From the NCBI GenBank assembly GCA_020831585.1, contig JAFIGE010000001.1, positions 108,472 through 172,471 on the forward strand: a DNA stretch of 64,000 nucleotides. Direction: 5' to 3'. The notes beneath the pieces are model-generated. The model did not search any database. It was not told the origin of the DNA and saw nothing but the letters and a program-made list of their open reading frames with translations. Shown in pieces: positions 42,647 to 52,737 of this stretch. The stretch is from Opitutales bacterium. Lineage in GTDB: Bacteria; Verrucomicrobiota; Verrucomicrobiia; Opitutales; Oceanipulchritudinaceae. The stretch's first letter is position 1; every line of letters begins with the position of its first letter. Made by a program: the position numbers and the translations under genes.

Positions 42647-43611
42647 GACGTTGTCGAGGTTTCGGTTTGATTCTGTCGCCGGAACAAGGTGGATCGGTCG
42701 CGGAGTTGTTCCCAAAGCGCCCGTTCGTCACTGGAGATGTTTTTTGGAAACTGCACCTGGAGAATGACAAAAAAATCGCCGCGCGAGCCGCCTTTCCCCT
42801 TTGGGAGGCCTCGACCGCGCACCCGGAGCTTCTGGCCGTTCTCGGAGTTAGCCGGGATGCGCAACCTGATGGAACCGTCGAGGGTTGGCACGGTGACCGT
42901 AGTCCCGAGCACCGCCTCCCACGGGGCGATGTCGAGTTCGTGGTAAATGTCCGCATCGCGGCTCGTGAAGTCCGGATGGGCGGCGTGCCGCACCCGCAGA
43001 AACAGATCCCCGGCGGAGCCGCCGTTATAGCCGAGTTCGCCGTGTCCCGGCACACGGATACGGCGACCATTGGTCGCACCGGGGGGGATGCGAACCTTGA
43101 AATTCCGCGTTTCGCCTTGGCCGGTCTGCGGATTCAGGGTCTGCAAGGATACCGACCTGACCGTGCCGTGCATCGCTTCATCCAAGGTGACGAGAAAACC
43201 GCTTTCGATATCGTTGCCGCGTTGAGCATTGGATGCCCGGGTATGCGTTTGGCCGCGTGGATTAAAGCCACCGCCACTAAAATACTGTTCGAAGAAATCG
43301 CTGAAACCGGTTCCGTCAAAATGAAATCTCTGATCAGGGGCATCCTGCGAATAATGAGCGTGGTGCGGCGCGCCCTCGTCCATTTTCGGATTGGCGCTGA
43401 GTTGATCGTATTTTTTCCGCTTCACCGGATCGCTCAGCACTTCATTTGCTTCGTTGATAGCTTTGAACCTCTCATCGGCGGTGAACTTGTCCTTGGCTAC
43501 ATCCGGGTGATGCTCGCGGGCGAGTTTTCGAAAAGCTTGTTTTATATCGACGGCGCTGGCATCACGGGCCACCCCAAGCGTGGTGTAGTAGTCTTTGAAA
43601 TCAGATGGCAT
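42643..43611 (-). CDS. cbpA: CbpA-type DnaJ co-chaperone
   Basis: A 322-residue J protein. The J-domain lies at residues 5-70, with HPD at 35-37 (LAREHHPDVAK) and NEVLSDPVKRKKYDQL. A Gly/Phe-rich linker (FHFDGTGFSDFFEQYFSGGG) and two C-terminal beta domains follow: KVRIPPGATNGRRIRVPGHG, LFLRVRHAAHPDF, LDGSIRLRIPANSENGQKL. There is no Cys-rich zinc finger, so it is a class B (CbpA) rather than DnaJ protein. It stimulates DnaK. ATG 43611 lies 11 bases inside the end of the glucan-synthase gene, so translation is probably coupled to it. The longer frame from 43647 is unlikely. Confidence 0.9.
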   Translation of the reverse strand: MPSDFKDYYTTLGVARDASAVDIKQAFRKLAREHHPDVAKDKFTADERFKAINEANEVLSDPVKRKKYDQLSANPKMDEGAPHHAHYSQDAPDQRFHFDGTGFSDFFEQYFSGGGFNPRGQTHTRASNAQRGNDIESGFLVTLDEAMHGTVRSVSLQTLNPQTGQGETRNFKVRIPPGATNGRRIRVPGHGELGYNGGSAGDLFLRVRHAAHPDFTSRDADIYHELDIAPWEAVLGTTVTVPTLDGSIRLRIPANSENGQKLRVRGRGLPKGKGGSRGDFFVILQVQFPKNISSDERALWEQLRDRSTLFRRQNQTETSTTS

Positions 43612-46600
43612 GCAATTCGATATAATGCTCCACGCCGTCGTCGACAAGGGGGAGGGTGGTGCCCTTGATCGGGTGGCCGTCGAGGAGGAGGCGGGGGGAA
43701 GCCGCTGCGGCGATACGCCTGACGGTGATGTGGTAGAAGGTGTTGTGGTGGCGGTAGTGGATTTTCAAGGACGGCCAGGCTTCGGGCAACTTCGGCGTGA
43801 GGTGGAGGCGGTCGACTTCGAGGCGCAGACCGAGGAGGGTCTCGACGATGAGGCGGTACATCCAGCCGGAGGATCCGGTGTACCAGCTCCAGCCGCCGCG
43901 TCCGGTGTTGGGCGCGACGGAGTAGATGTCGGCGGAGACGACATAGGGTTCGACCTTGTAGCGGGCGACACCGGCGGGGTCGGTGGCGTGGCGGACGGGG
44001 TTGAGGAGGTTGAAGAGTTCCCAGGCTTTTTCCGTTTCGCCGAGTTCGGCGAAGGCCATGGCGGTCCAGATGGCGGCGTGGGTGTATTGGCCGCCGTTTT
44101 CGCGCACGCCGGGGATGTAGCCTTTGATGTAGCCGGGCTCCACGGCGGATTTGTCGAAGGGTGGATCGAAGAGCTGGATGATGCGCGAATCGCGCCGCAC
44201 GAGGCGTTGCTCGACACTCTCCATGGCGCGGCGGGCGCGCGTGGGATCGCCCGCACCGGAGAGGACGGACCAACTCTGGGCAATGGAGTCGATCTGGCAT
44301 TCCTCGTTGGTGGCTGAGCCGAGGGGAGTGCCGTCGTCGAAGTAGGCGCGGCGGTACCAGTCGCCGTCCCAGCCGTGGGCTTCGATGTTTTGGCGGAGCT
44401 TGTCCCCTTCGCGGGTGCATTCGGCGGCGAAGGTGTGGTCGTGGCGGCGTTCGGCGAGTTCACCAAAGCGGCGGAGGACGTCGCAGAGAAAGAAGGCGAG
44501 CCAGACGCTTTCGCCCCGGCCTTTTTCGCCGATCAGGTTCATGCCGTCGTTCCAGTCGCCGCAGCCGATGAGGGGGAGGCCGTGGGTGCCGAAGCGGAGG
44601 CCGTTGCGAAGGGCGCGCTGGCAGTGTTCGTAGAGGGTGCCGCTTTGTTCGGATTGTTGCGGGAGGTCGTAGTAGGATTCTTCGTCGGCGTTGACGGGGC
44701 GGCCTTCGAGGAAGGGGATGCGCTCGTCGAGAATGCCGGTGTCGCCGGTGGCTTTAACGTAGCGGCAGGCGCAATACGGCAGCCAGAGGTAGTCGTCGGA
44801 GAAGTGTGTGCGCACGCCGCGGCCGACCGGCGGGTGCCACCAGTGCTGGACGTCGCCCTCGATGAACTGGCGGGCGGCGGCGCGCAGGAGGTGCTCGCGG
44901 GCGGCCCAGGGAGCGGCGTGGAGGAGCGCGGTGGTGTCCTGCAACTGATCACGGAAGCCGTAGGCACCGCCGGACTGGTAATAGCCGCTGCGGCCCCAGT
45001 AGCGGCAGGCGAGGGTCTGGTATTCGAGCCAACCGTTGACGAGGAAGTTGAGCGCGGGATCGGGGGTTTCGGCGTGGACGGTGCCGAGGGTCCGTTTCCA
45101 GAACTCCCACACGTCTTCCAGAGCGCGTTTGGCGCGGGCGGGCCCGCAGAAGCGTTGCACGAGTTGGCGGGCTTCGTCGGCGTCGTTGCCCGCGCCGAGG
45201 ACGAAGACCAGCTCGCGGTCACTGCCGTCGGCAAGGTCGAAGGGGACCTGGAGGGCGGCACAGGGATCGAGCCCGGCGCCGAGTTGACCGGAGAGGCGGG
45301 CGTGGGTCATGGCGGCGGGACGGGCGGTGGTGCCGTTGCGGCCAAGAAATTCGGCGCGGTTACCGGTGACGCTGCGGGCGGGATCGTTCACGGCGACGAA
45401 AACGGTTTTGCCCGCGAAGGGACGGTTGTAGGCGTTGCGGACGAAGATCGCACCGGTCAAGGGGTCGGGCGTGGTGACGATGTGGAGGTGGTTTGCGTGA
45501 CGCCACTGACCGAGCACCCACTCCCAGTAACCCGTGGCGGAGAGTGAGCGAAGGCGCCCGGAGCGGTTGCGGATTTTCAGGACGACGAGCTTAACCGGTG
45601 CATCGGTCGCGACGTAGATGCTGAGCTCGGTTTCGATCCCGTGTTGCCGGGTGTGGAAAACGCTGTAGCCGAAACCGTGGCGGCAGGTGTAATCGCCCCG
45701 GCCGGGGGCCGGCAGAGGCGTGGGCGACCAGAAACGGCCGGACTCTTCATCGCGCAGGTAGATCGCCTCGCCGCTCGGGTCGCTCACGGGGTCGTTGTGC
45801 CAGGGGGTCAGGCGGAAGGCGTGGGCGTTATCGACCCAGGTGTAGGCCGCGCCGCTCTCTGAGATAACCGAACCGATCTGCGGGTTGGCAAGGACGTTGG
45901 CCCAGGGGGCGGGTGTCGGGCGGCCCGGGCCGATTTTGATAACGTATTCGCGTCCGTCGCGGGTGAAGCCGCCGTGGCCATTGAAGAACGTGAGTTCGGG
46001 TGTGGGCTGGGGCGGAGAATCCACCGAGGCGGGCACAGACCTTTTGGGGATCAGGCGAAGGAACTTGCGGGCGGGCAAGGTTCGCTGGCCAACCTGCTGG
46101 GCGAGGGTTTCCGCCGCGTCGGTGATGATGACACGGGCGACGGTGTGGAGAAGGACGCGTTCCTCTTCGTTGAGGTCTTCACTGCGGCGGATGAAGATGC
46201 CGCCGGGTTTGTCGATCCGGTGCTCTGCCCTATTCGTTGTAATGAGGCCGAGGATACGGTCGTGGAGGAGCTGGCGGTAGCCGGAGAAGTCTTCATTGAG
46301 AATGACCAGATCGGTTTCCAGGCCTTTGGTCCGCCAATACGCCTGGGCTTGCAGGACCTGCTCGACGAGGTGGATCCGGTGCACATCGGCAATGCGCATG
46401 AGGAGGATAGGCAGATCGCCGGAGATGCCAAAGGCCCAGAGGCCGGACTGGTCCATGCGGTTGCGCGAGAGCATGCTCTCGGCGGCGCGGTAGAGGGGGT
46501 TGGCAAAGATTATGGAACCGGCGAGGCGCGCGTAGATCTGGGTCTCTGCCTCGGTGGCGCGCATCTGGTAGAGTTCGAGCTGACTCTGCGACCAGGCCAT

Positions 46601-49600
46601 CTTGAAAGCGCGGGCGGCGAAACTGGGGTCGCGGTATTGCTCAATCAGGGCGATGGCGGCTTCGCGTGTCGCCGCCATGCCGGAGATGACGTGCCAGTTG
46701 GCCGAAGTGTCGGCATCGAGGATGACGGCCTGCCGGATGGCAACAGCGGGATCGAGAACAGAGCCGTCGGTGTTGGAGAGCGGGCCGATGGTGTCGAAGG
46801 CGGCGGGGTTTTCCGCCGTGCGCGTGCGTCCGAGAAACTTGCCGCGGTTCGTCTCGTAGGAGACTTCGCCGGCGGTCGCGCCCTGGGTCGTCAGGAGGTG
46901 GAACATCCACGGCGGATCCTCGCCGGGGGCGCGGGCCCGGCGGGTGCAGAGGATGGCGTGCAGGTCGGGCAGGATTTCGGTCTGGACAAAGAGATTACTG
47001 AAGGCCGGGTGGGCAAGATCGGCGTTCGGCGGGGCGAGCACCACTTCGGCAAAACTCGTCAGCTCAATGTGGCGCGTGCTGGCGGAGAGATTGGTGAGGG
47101 TGACGCGCCGAACTTCCACGTCGTGCTCGGGCGAGACCGCGATCTCGGTGTGGGCGTCGATCTCCTCGTCGCGGCGGCGGTATTCGGCCCGCCCTTCCTC
47201 GAAAATGGCCTCGTAGTAGTCGGGGGTGCGCCGGGTCGGTTGGTAGGCGGCCGACCAGAAGTTGCCCGTCCCGGTGTCGCGCAAGTAGCAGAAAGTGCCC
47301 CACCCGTCGCTCGCCGCATCCTCGCGCCAGCGCGTCACGGCAAACTGATGCCAGCGGCTGTAACCGCCCCCGGCATTGGTCACCATCACGTGGTAGCGCC
47401 CGTTCGAGAGCAGTTGCACCTCGGGAACGGCGGTGTGGGGAGTGGAAAAGAAGCGCAGGGTGGCGGGCTCGACGGTGGGCGGCTTGCGGGCGGCGTCGAC
47501 TTCCGGGGCGTGTGGCTGGAGGGGTGAGGTCGACTTGGGAATGCGTTCGCAAAGGAGCAGCTCCGAGGCCTTGAGAAAGGGATCGGCAAGGAAGCGCCGC
47601 TGCATCGGCTGCCCGTGGAGAACGGAGCTGATGGAGAGCAGGGCCATGCCCTGGTGGTGCGCCATGTAGGTGCGCAGGGGCACGCTCGACTGGCCGCGCG
47701 GGAGGCGGGACGGGGTGAAATCGATGGCCTCAAACATCCCGTAGTCGCCCCGGTAGCCCTCGTGGGCGAGGCGCTCAAGGTTGCGGCAGGCTTCGGCGGG
47801 CTTCACCATGAGGGCGAGGGCCGAGGCATAGGGGGCGATGACGAGGTGATCGGCGAGGCCCCGCTTGAAGCCGAGGCCGGGCACCCCGAAGGCGCTGTAT
47901 TGGTAAATTCCTCCGGCATCGGTGACATTGAAGCACGACTCGGAGACGCCCCACGGAACGCCCCGCTGGCGCCCGTATTCGATCTGCCGGTCGACCACCG
48001 CCCGATAGGTCTCGTCGAGGAGGGTGTGTTCGTGGGTCGGCATCCAAATCAGGGGCATGAGGTATTCGAACATCGAACCGCTCCACGAGAGCAGGGCCAT
48101 GGCACCCTTCTGCGTGGTCACCTGACGCCCGAGGGCGAACCAGTGCTGCGGCTGGAGATGCCCCTGCGCGACGAGGATGTAGCTGGCGAGCCGCGCCTCC
48201 GAGGCCAGGAGGTCGTAGAAAGAAGCATCCGGGCGGCGTTCATTCACATTATAGCCAATGGCGAGCAAGTCGCGGGCGGGGTCGTGCAGGAAGGAAAAGT
48301 CCATCTCGGCAAATCCGGAGCAGCGCTGTATTAGATTGTCGATACGGCGCAGACGGAGGTCCGCGTGTCCACCGGCCCCTTCGCTCAGGGCCAGCGCCCG
48401 CAGGGTTGGGATGCCGTCGTTGGTCCGCTTGCCCGGGGCGAAGCGAGTAAGGTCTTCCCGAAGTCCCTCGGCTTGGCGGACAAGCGCCCCGATCCACCAT
48501 TGATTTCCGGGGTCTCCGTTGTCCGGCAAAGTTCCGGCTTCGAGGCAGAAGGCCCGCAGCCAGGCGAGGGTGAGGGCAAAATCCCCGGCTGGGGGCGATT
48601 CGAGCATTCGCTGGAGAGGGGCCGCCGCTTTGGGCGCATCGATTCGCCCGAGGGTATCGCGGAGTCCATCCAGGGCCGTGGCCGGGAAGAGCGGACGGTC
48701 CTTCAGTTCAAGGAGCCCCGTTCGCAGGGCGAGGAGCGAACCGGCCAGATTCCCGCTGTCGACGCTCGAAATGTATGGGGGCGGCAACGGTGCGAGGGTG
48801 CGGGTGTCGTACCAGTTGTAGAAGTGTCCGCGGTAGCGCGTGAGCCGGTCCATGGAATCGAAGGCTCTGGTCGTACGGTCAAGAAACTCGCCCGCGGAGA
48901 GGTAACCAAAATCTGTCGCCGAGAGATTGGCGAGGAGGCCCATGCCGATATTCGTCGGCGAGGTGCGCGTGGCCACACCGGGTGTGGGGATTTCCTGAAA
49001 ATTATCGGGGGCGAGCCAGTTCTCCTCTTCTGTCGCGAAGACCTCAAAGTAGCGCCAGGTCTCGCGGGCGAGGCCGCGGAGAAAGGTGCGCTGGGTTTCA
49101 GTCAGCGATGTCTTCGCGACCTTGATCGGTCGGCTGATCCACCAAGCGATGAGTGGGGAGGCGAACCAGAGAAGAAGGAGAGCGCCGCTTGTGATGAGCT
49201 CAGCCGGATGCGTCTTTGCAAGGAGCGTGGTCATGCCGAGGGCAAAAACGGGTGCGACCCACATTTCGCGCAGGAAATCGCCCGGCGTGGCGCACCGGTT
49301 TCTTTTCGCATAGCGGGGCGTGTGCCAGAGCAGGAGCCCGCGCCGCGTAAACGGCATCCGCCCGGCCGAAACAAGGATGGCATTGAGGTGAAGCGCGGCC
49401 CGGTAGGGGAGGACGGCGAGGGCAAGGGCGGTTTCGGCCAGCCGCCGCCCGAGCCCCTGCAGAGCCGTTCCGAAATGCTGCCCCCAGTCGCGGTCGCGGG
49501 GTTTCTTGATGAGGTCGAGAGAGGAGGAAACGGCCACAGGAACGAGAATCAGGATAATCGCAAACGCCGTCCAGAATCCGGCCGGCTCGGGGATGAGGAG

Positions 49601-52102
49601 CCAGCCACCGGCGAGAAGGGCGAGGAGGGCCGGCGGGACGAGACTCCGGCGCAGGTTGTCAAAAATCTTCCACCAGCCGAGGGCGGTGAGGTTGTTCGGA
49701 ACCCGCTCCTTCTTGGCCTGGAGGACGCGCGGAAAGAGCCACCCGGCGATCTGCCAATCTCCGCGGATCCAGCGGTGGCGGCGGCTCATCTCGGTAGTGA
49801 AGCTTGCCGGATGGTCCTCGTGGAGTTCCACATCGGAGACCAGGGCGGAGCGGGCGTAGCTGCTCTCGACGAGATCGTGACTGAGAATGAGGTTTTCCGG
49901 AAAGCGCCCCTCGGTGGCTTTGCGAAAGGCGTCCACATCGTAGATGCCCTTGCCGACATAGGTGCCCTCGGCAAAGAGATCCTGGTAGACGTCGGAGACC
50001 TCGCGGGTATACGGATCGATCCCTGCCTCCCCGCAACTGAGGCGGGCAAAGCGCGAGCGGTTGGCTGCCATCAAGCTGATGGGGGTATGCGGCTGGAGAA
50101 TGGCGTAACCCTCCACGATGCGGCCCGAGTTTGGGTCGTAGCGCGGCCGGTTGAGCGGATGGGCCATGGTCCCGATGAGGCGGCGGGCGGCGTCCCGGGG
50201 AAGGGCTGTATCGGTATCGAGCGTCAGCACATAGCGGATTGTCGGCAGGATGCTGAGGTCTCCGATGATCTCGGAAAAACGTTCGCGCGGGCCACCGCGC
50301 AGGAGGGCGTTAAACTGCTCGAGCTTGCCCCGTTTGCGTTCGTAGCCCATCCACAGGCGCTCGTGCGGATTCCACAGGCGCGGGCGGTGAAAGAGATAAA
50401 AGATCGACGGTCCGCCGGAAGCGTAGCGCTCGTTCAAGGCAGCGATGCCCTCACGGACGAGCCGGATGCGCTCACCGTCCTCACTCTGGCACTCTTCCCT
50501 CGCATCGCCAAGGTCGGTCAGGAGGGCGAAGGTGAGGTTGGCATCCCGGTTGCCGACGTAGCGCAGCTCCAGCCCTTCGAGCAACTCCGCGATGGCGGGC
50601 GGCTCACCGAGGAGAGTGGGCACCACGACCATCGTGCGCTCGGCCCCGGGGATGCCTTTTTGAAAATCGATTCGCGGCAGCGGACGCGGCCCCACGAGGA
50701 GGGTGGTTACGATGTTGACGAGGGAAACCGCCATTTGGGATGCCACGAGGATGCCGGGGAGGAGGAGCACCCAGAGCCGCCAATCGGAAAAGGAAAAGGA
50801 TGCGGGTGATCCCCAGAAAAGCGCGACCGTGGCAACCGTGATGGCAACGAGTGAGCCGACGTAAACGAGAACGGGAAATCGTTGAACCTGTTGGGCGAGG
50901 AACTCGCGCGGAGAAAGCCGGACTTTCAGGGTCCGTCTCAGGGTGGCCTCACCTTTGCCGATGAGGTAGTAGCCGACATGATTTTTTCGGTTGCCGGTCT
51001 TCTCGTCCTTGGGCGTTTCCTGCGCCAGGCGGACGGCCTCCCGCGCCACCTCGATCTCATCTACCCCCGATTGGCGGGCGAGCTTCTCGATCCGGTGGCG
51101 GTAATGATCGCGGGTTGTGAAATCCATGAGCGGATAGGTTCCGGATGGATCCGCATAGAGCGCTTTCTCGACGAGGCTCAGGGATTCGACGAACTGCTTC
51201 CAGTCCATCGCCCCAAGCGAACGGAGGCTGCTGATGCTGTGGCCAATGAGGACCTGATCGGCCGCCTGGATCTGGTTCTCGACCCGTTGCAATTGTTCGC
51301 GCGTGAGCCCCTCGCCCGCGAGCCGGTGCTGAAGCCAACTCTGCACCGTGGCCAACTCCGCGCCCTGTCCTTGCAGGCGGGAGGAGAATTCCTCGACGAA
51401 GTGATTGCTTATCGGGGGCCCCGATTCGGCCATCTCCGCGAGAACATGCAAAACCCGCTGCTTCTTTTCGCCCGCATTGATCAGGCGATCGGCCCAGACA
51501 TTGGCCAGATTGCGATCCTGGCGGCGCCGGGCGATATGCTCCGAGACGCGCCGGAGGCTTTCGATGAGCCCCAGCCGGAGCATGATCGGCACCGCCCACA
51601 GTTCCCCCAGCTTGAGCGGGCTGACCATCTGGTAGGCCGCGACAAAGCGACGCACGCTCTCCATATCGACATGCCCCTCGGAGTGGGCGATCAATTCCAG
51701 CGCGATCGAGTAGGCCCGCGGAAAGCCGGCCTGCGGGCCGTCGAGAAGGCGCGGCAGCTCGCGGCTATAGGAATTGGGCAGGTGCAGACGGGAGGCGTGG
51801 ATCTGCTGCTCGATCAGGTAGAAGTTATCGATCAGCCATTCTCCATCCGGGGTGACCTGCCGGGACTCCGCCGCACTCACGAGGTTATAGGCCGCGGCGA
51901 GGGCCTTTTCGTTTTCCGCCAATCGCCACAATAATTGGTTCGTCCCGCGTTGCGGATCGATGCGATGTTGTCCCGCCAGAGAAACGGCATGGCGGGCCAA
52001 CTGCTCGACCGTGAAATGTTCATCCCGGATCGGGGCCGAACCGGATGCGGGACCTTTTCTCCAGGACAACCACTCGGTCCATCGGCGACGCGGGTTAGTC
52101 AT
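43601..52102 (-). CDS. Cyclic beta-1,2-glucan synthase-like protein (NdvB/Cgs)
   Basis: A 2833-residue protein, the same size as Brucella Cgs. The N-terminal region (about 1-400) is followed by paired membrane helices (VYVGSLVAITVATVALFWG, LWVLLLPGILVASQMAVSL) and a GT84-type transferase domain (about 440-800) with acidic motif LTLDTDTALPRDAARR near 624 and RRHRWIRGDW near 774. More helices follow (about 800-1000). A glycoamylase-type domain lies around 1000-1480 (WGVSESCFNVTDAGG, YGMFEAIDFTPSR). GH94-type beta-sandwich and catalytic modules come last, the latter with IGCGDWNDGMNLIGEKGRG near 2516. Cgs elongates, trims by phosphorolysis and cyclises glucan from UDP-glucose at the inner membrane. 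It overlaps the genes on both sides. Confidence 0.9.
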   Translation of the reverse strand: MTNPRRRWTEWLSWRKGPASGSAPIRDEHFTVEQLARHAVSLAGQHRIDPQRGTNQLLWRLAENEKALAAAYNLVSAAESRQVTPDGEWLIDNFYLIEQQIHASRLHLPNSYSRELPRLLDGPQAGFPRAYSIALELIAHSEGHVDMESVRRFVAAYQMVSPLKLGELWAVPIMLRLGLIESLRRVSEHIARRRQDRNLANVWADRLINAGEKKQRVLHVLAEMAESGPPISNHFVEEFSSRLQGQGAELATVQSWLQHRLAGEGLTREQLQRVENQIQAADQVLIGHSISSLRSLGAMDWKQFVESLSLVEKALYADPSGTYPLMDFTTRDHYRHRIEKLARQSGVDEIEVAREAVRLAQETPKDEKTGNRKNHVGYYLIGKGEATLRRTLKVRLSPREFLAQQVQRFPVLVYVGSLVAITVATVALFWGSPASFSFSDWRLWVLLLPGILVASQMAVSLVNIVTTLLVGPRPLPRIDFQKGIPGAERTMVVVPTLLGEPPAIAELLEGLELRYVGNRDANLTFALLTDLGDAREECQSEDGERIRLVREGIAALNERYASGGPSIFYLFHRPRLWNPHERLWMGYERKRGKLEQFNALLRGGPRERFSEIIGDLSILPTIRYVLTLDTDTALPRDAARRLIGTMAHPLNRPRYDPNSGRIVEGYAILQPHTPISLMAANRSRFARLSCGEAGIDPYTREVSDVYQDLFAEGTYVGKGIYDVDAFRKATEGRFPENLILSHDLVESSYARSALVSDVELHEDHPASFTTEMSRRHRWIRGDWQIAGWLFPRVLQAKKERVPNNLTALGWWKIFDNLRRSLVPPALLALLAGGWLLIPEPAGFWTAFAIILILVPVAVSSSLDLIKKPRDRDWGQHFGTALQGLGRRLAETALALAVLPYRAALHLNAILVSAGRMPFTRRGLLLWHTPRYAKRNRCATPGDFLREMWVAPVFALGMTTLLAKTHPAELITSGALLLLWFASPLIAWWISRPIKVAKTSLTETQRTFLRGLARETWRYFEVFATEEENWLAPDNFQEIPTPGVATRTSPTNIGMGLLANLSATDFGYLSAGEFLDRTTRAFDSMDRLTRYRGHFYNWYDTRTLAPLPPPYISSVDSGNLAGSLLALRTGLLELKDRPLFPATALDGLRDTLGRIDAPKAAAPLQRMLESPPAGDFALTLAWLRAFCLEAGTLPDNGDPGNQWWIGALVRQAEGLREDLTRFAPGKRTNDGIPTLRALALSEGAGGHADLRLRRIDNLIQRCSGFAEMDFSFLHDPARDLLAIGYNVNERRPDASFYDLLASEARLASYILVAQGHLQPQHWFALGRQVTTQKGAMALLSWSGSMFEYLMPLIWMPTHEHTLLDETYRAVVDRQIEYGRQRGVPWGVSESCFNVTDAGGIYQYSAFGVPGLGFKRGLADHLVIAPYASALALMVKPAEACRNLERLAHEGYRGDYGMFEAIDFTPSRLPRGQSSVPLRTYMAHHQGMALLSISSVLHGQPMQRRFLADPFLKASELLLCERIPKSTSPLQPHAPEVDAARKPPTVEPATLRFFSTPHTAVPEVQLLSNGRYHVMVTNAGGGYSRWHQFAVTRWREDAASDGWGTFCYLRDTGTGNFWSAAYQPTRRTPDYYEAIFEEGRAEYRRRDEEIDAHTEIAVSPEHDVEVRRVTLTNLSASTRHIELTSFAEVVLAPPNADLAHPAFSNLFVQTEILPDLHAILCTRRARAPGEDPPWMFHLLTTQGATAGEVSYETNRGKFLGRTRTAENPAAFDTIGPLSNTDGSVLDPAVAIRQAVILDADTSANWHVISGMAATREAAIALIEQYRDPSFAARAFKMAWSQSQLELYQMRATEAETQIYARLAGSIIFANPLYRAAESMLSRNRMDQSGLWAFGISGDLPILLMRIADVHRIHLVEQVLQAQAYWRTKGLETDLVILNEDFSGYRQLLHDRILGLITTNRAEHRIDKPGGIFIRRSEDLNEEERVLLHTVARVIITDAAETLAQQVGQRTLPARKFLRLIPKRSVPASVDSPPQPTPELTFFNGHGGFTRDGREYVIKIGPGRPTPAPWANVLANPQIGSVISESGAAYTWVDNAHAFRLTPWHNDPVSDPSGEAIYLRDEESGRFWSPTPLPAPGRGDYTCRHGFGYSVFHTRQHGIETELSIYVATDAPVKLVVLKIRNRSGRLRSLSATGYWEWVLGQWRHANHLHIVTTPDPLTGAIFVRNAYNRPFAGKTVFVAVNDPARSVTGNRAEFLGRNGTTARPAAMTHARLSGQLGAGLDPCAALQVPFDLADGSDRELVFVLGAGNDADEARQLVQRFCGPARAKRALEDVWEFWKRTLGTVHAETPDPALNFLVNGWLEYQTLACRYWGRSGYYQSGGAYGFRDQLQDTTALLHAAPWAAREHLLRAAARQFIEGDVQHWWHPPVGRGVRTHFSDDYLWLPYCACRYVKATGDTGILDERIPFLEGRPVNADEESYYDLPQQSEQSGTLYEHCQRALRNGLRFGTHGLPLIGCGDWNDGMNLIGEKGRGESVWLAFFLCDVLRRFGELAERRHDHTFAAECTREGDKLRQNIEAHGWDGDWYRRAYFDDGTPLGSATNEECQIDSIAQSWSVLSGAGDPTRARRAMESVEQRLVRRDSRIIQLFDPPFDKSAVEPGYIKGYIPGVRENGGQYTHAAIWTAMAFAELGETEKAWELFNLLNPVRHATDPAGVARYKVEPYVVSADIYSVAPNTGRGGWSWYTGSSGWMYRLIVETLLGLRLEVDRLHLTPKLPEAWPSLKIHYRHHNTFYHITVRRIAAAASPRLLLDGHPIKGTTLPLVDDGVEHYIELHAI

Positions 52103-52368
52103 TTTTGTTTTCGCGCAAGCACCCAGCGAAGGAGGGCGCGGATGTGTTGTCGGCGGTGCAGGGGCTTCCCAAAAGTGAGGCCGTAGAGGGCGACGAAGAG
52201 AGGCCGTGCGCGCGCGGCGGCCGCGGCGATCACAACGGTGGCCACGGCCACCCTCATGCCGCGGGAGGCGCGGAGAGACCGCACCGCATCATTCAGCTGG
52301 GCACGCTGCGCAAAGGCTTTCCCCGCAAGGCCCGCCACGATCAATCTTTGACGAGCGAGAGCAGGCAT
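52099..52368 (-). CDS. YqjK-like small protein
   Basis: An 89-residue basic protein from ATG 52368: MPALARQRLIVAGLAGKAFA, AVRSLRASRGMRVAVATVV with a short hydrophobic part AATVVIAAAAARARPL-like (VAVATVVIAAAA), and a basic tail RRQHIRALLRWVLARKQK. The order YqjD-YqjE-this gene matches E. coli yqjD-yqjE-yqjK, although sequence identity to YqjK cannot be claimed. Its start lies 28 bases inside the YqjE-like gene, and its stop overlaps the glucan-synthase ATG by 4 bases. Confidence 0.65.
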   Translation of the reverse strand: MPALARQRLIVAGLAGKAFAQRAQLNDAVRSLRASRGMRVAVATVVIAAAAARARPLFVALYGLTFGKPLHRRQHIRALLRWVLARKQK

Positions 52369-52712
52369 TCTCCGTCCTCCCTGAGTGCGTCCGTCGACCC
52401 TTTGAAGGGAGTGTCGCCGCCAAAGACATATTGAAGTGAAAATCCGATACAAAGGGCCGCAGTGACAAAGAGAAAGACCGCGACACTCGCCAGCACGGTG
52501 AGCCGGTTTTCCTCTTCGACAGCCAATACCATCAGGGCGGTGGTGACCAGCACAGCTGTTCCAAGAAGGGTCGCGCCCAGAATGGAAAGAATTAGATAGC
52601 GGATGAGCCGCATCCGTTCCAACTGAAATTCGGCTGCGAAGAGGCGCACCCGCATTTCGATGAGGCGTGCGAGCGCGCTGCCCACAAGAGAAAGAGAGCG
52701 CATGGCGTTCAT
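52341..52712 (-). CDS. YqjE-like (phage holin-fold) membrane protein
   Basis: A 123-residue protein of the YqjE/Holin-X group. It has an amphipathic N-terminus (SLVGSALARLIEMRVRLFAA) ending in E.Q.ER, followed by two membrane helices (LIRYLILSILGATLLGTAVL and LTVLASVAVFLFVTAALCIG). The tail is charged (GSTDALREDGECLLSLVKD). E. coli YqjE is an inner-membrane protein co-expressed with the ribosome-associated YqjD. ATG 52712 starts 25 bases after the YqjD-like stop. It is part of the overlapping run leading into the glucan synthase. Confidence 0.78.
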   Translation of the reverse strand: MNAMRSLSLVGSALARLIEMRVRLFAAEFQLERMRLIRYLILSILGATLLGTAVLVTTALMVLAVEEENRLTVLASVAVFLFVTAALCIGFSLQYVFGGDTPFKGSTDALREDGECLLSLVKD

Positions 52713-52737
52713 GCCAATGAGTTTGCGGCCGATGCGA

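Noticed and set aside
48365..50809. 814-codon + strand open frame
   Set aside because: Runs antisense to the glucan-synthase gene, whose domains are conserved on the other strand.
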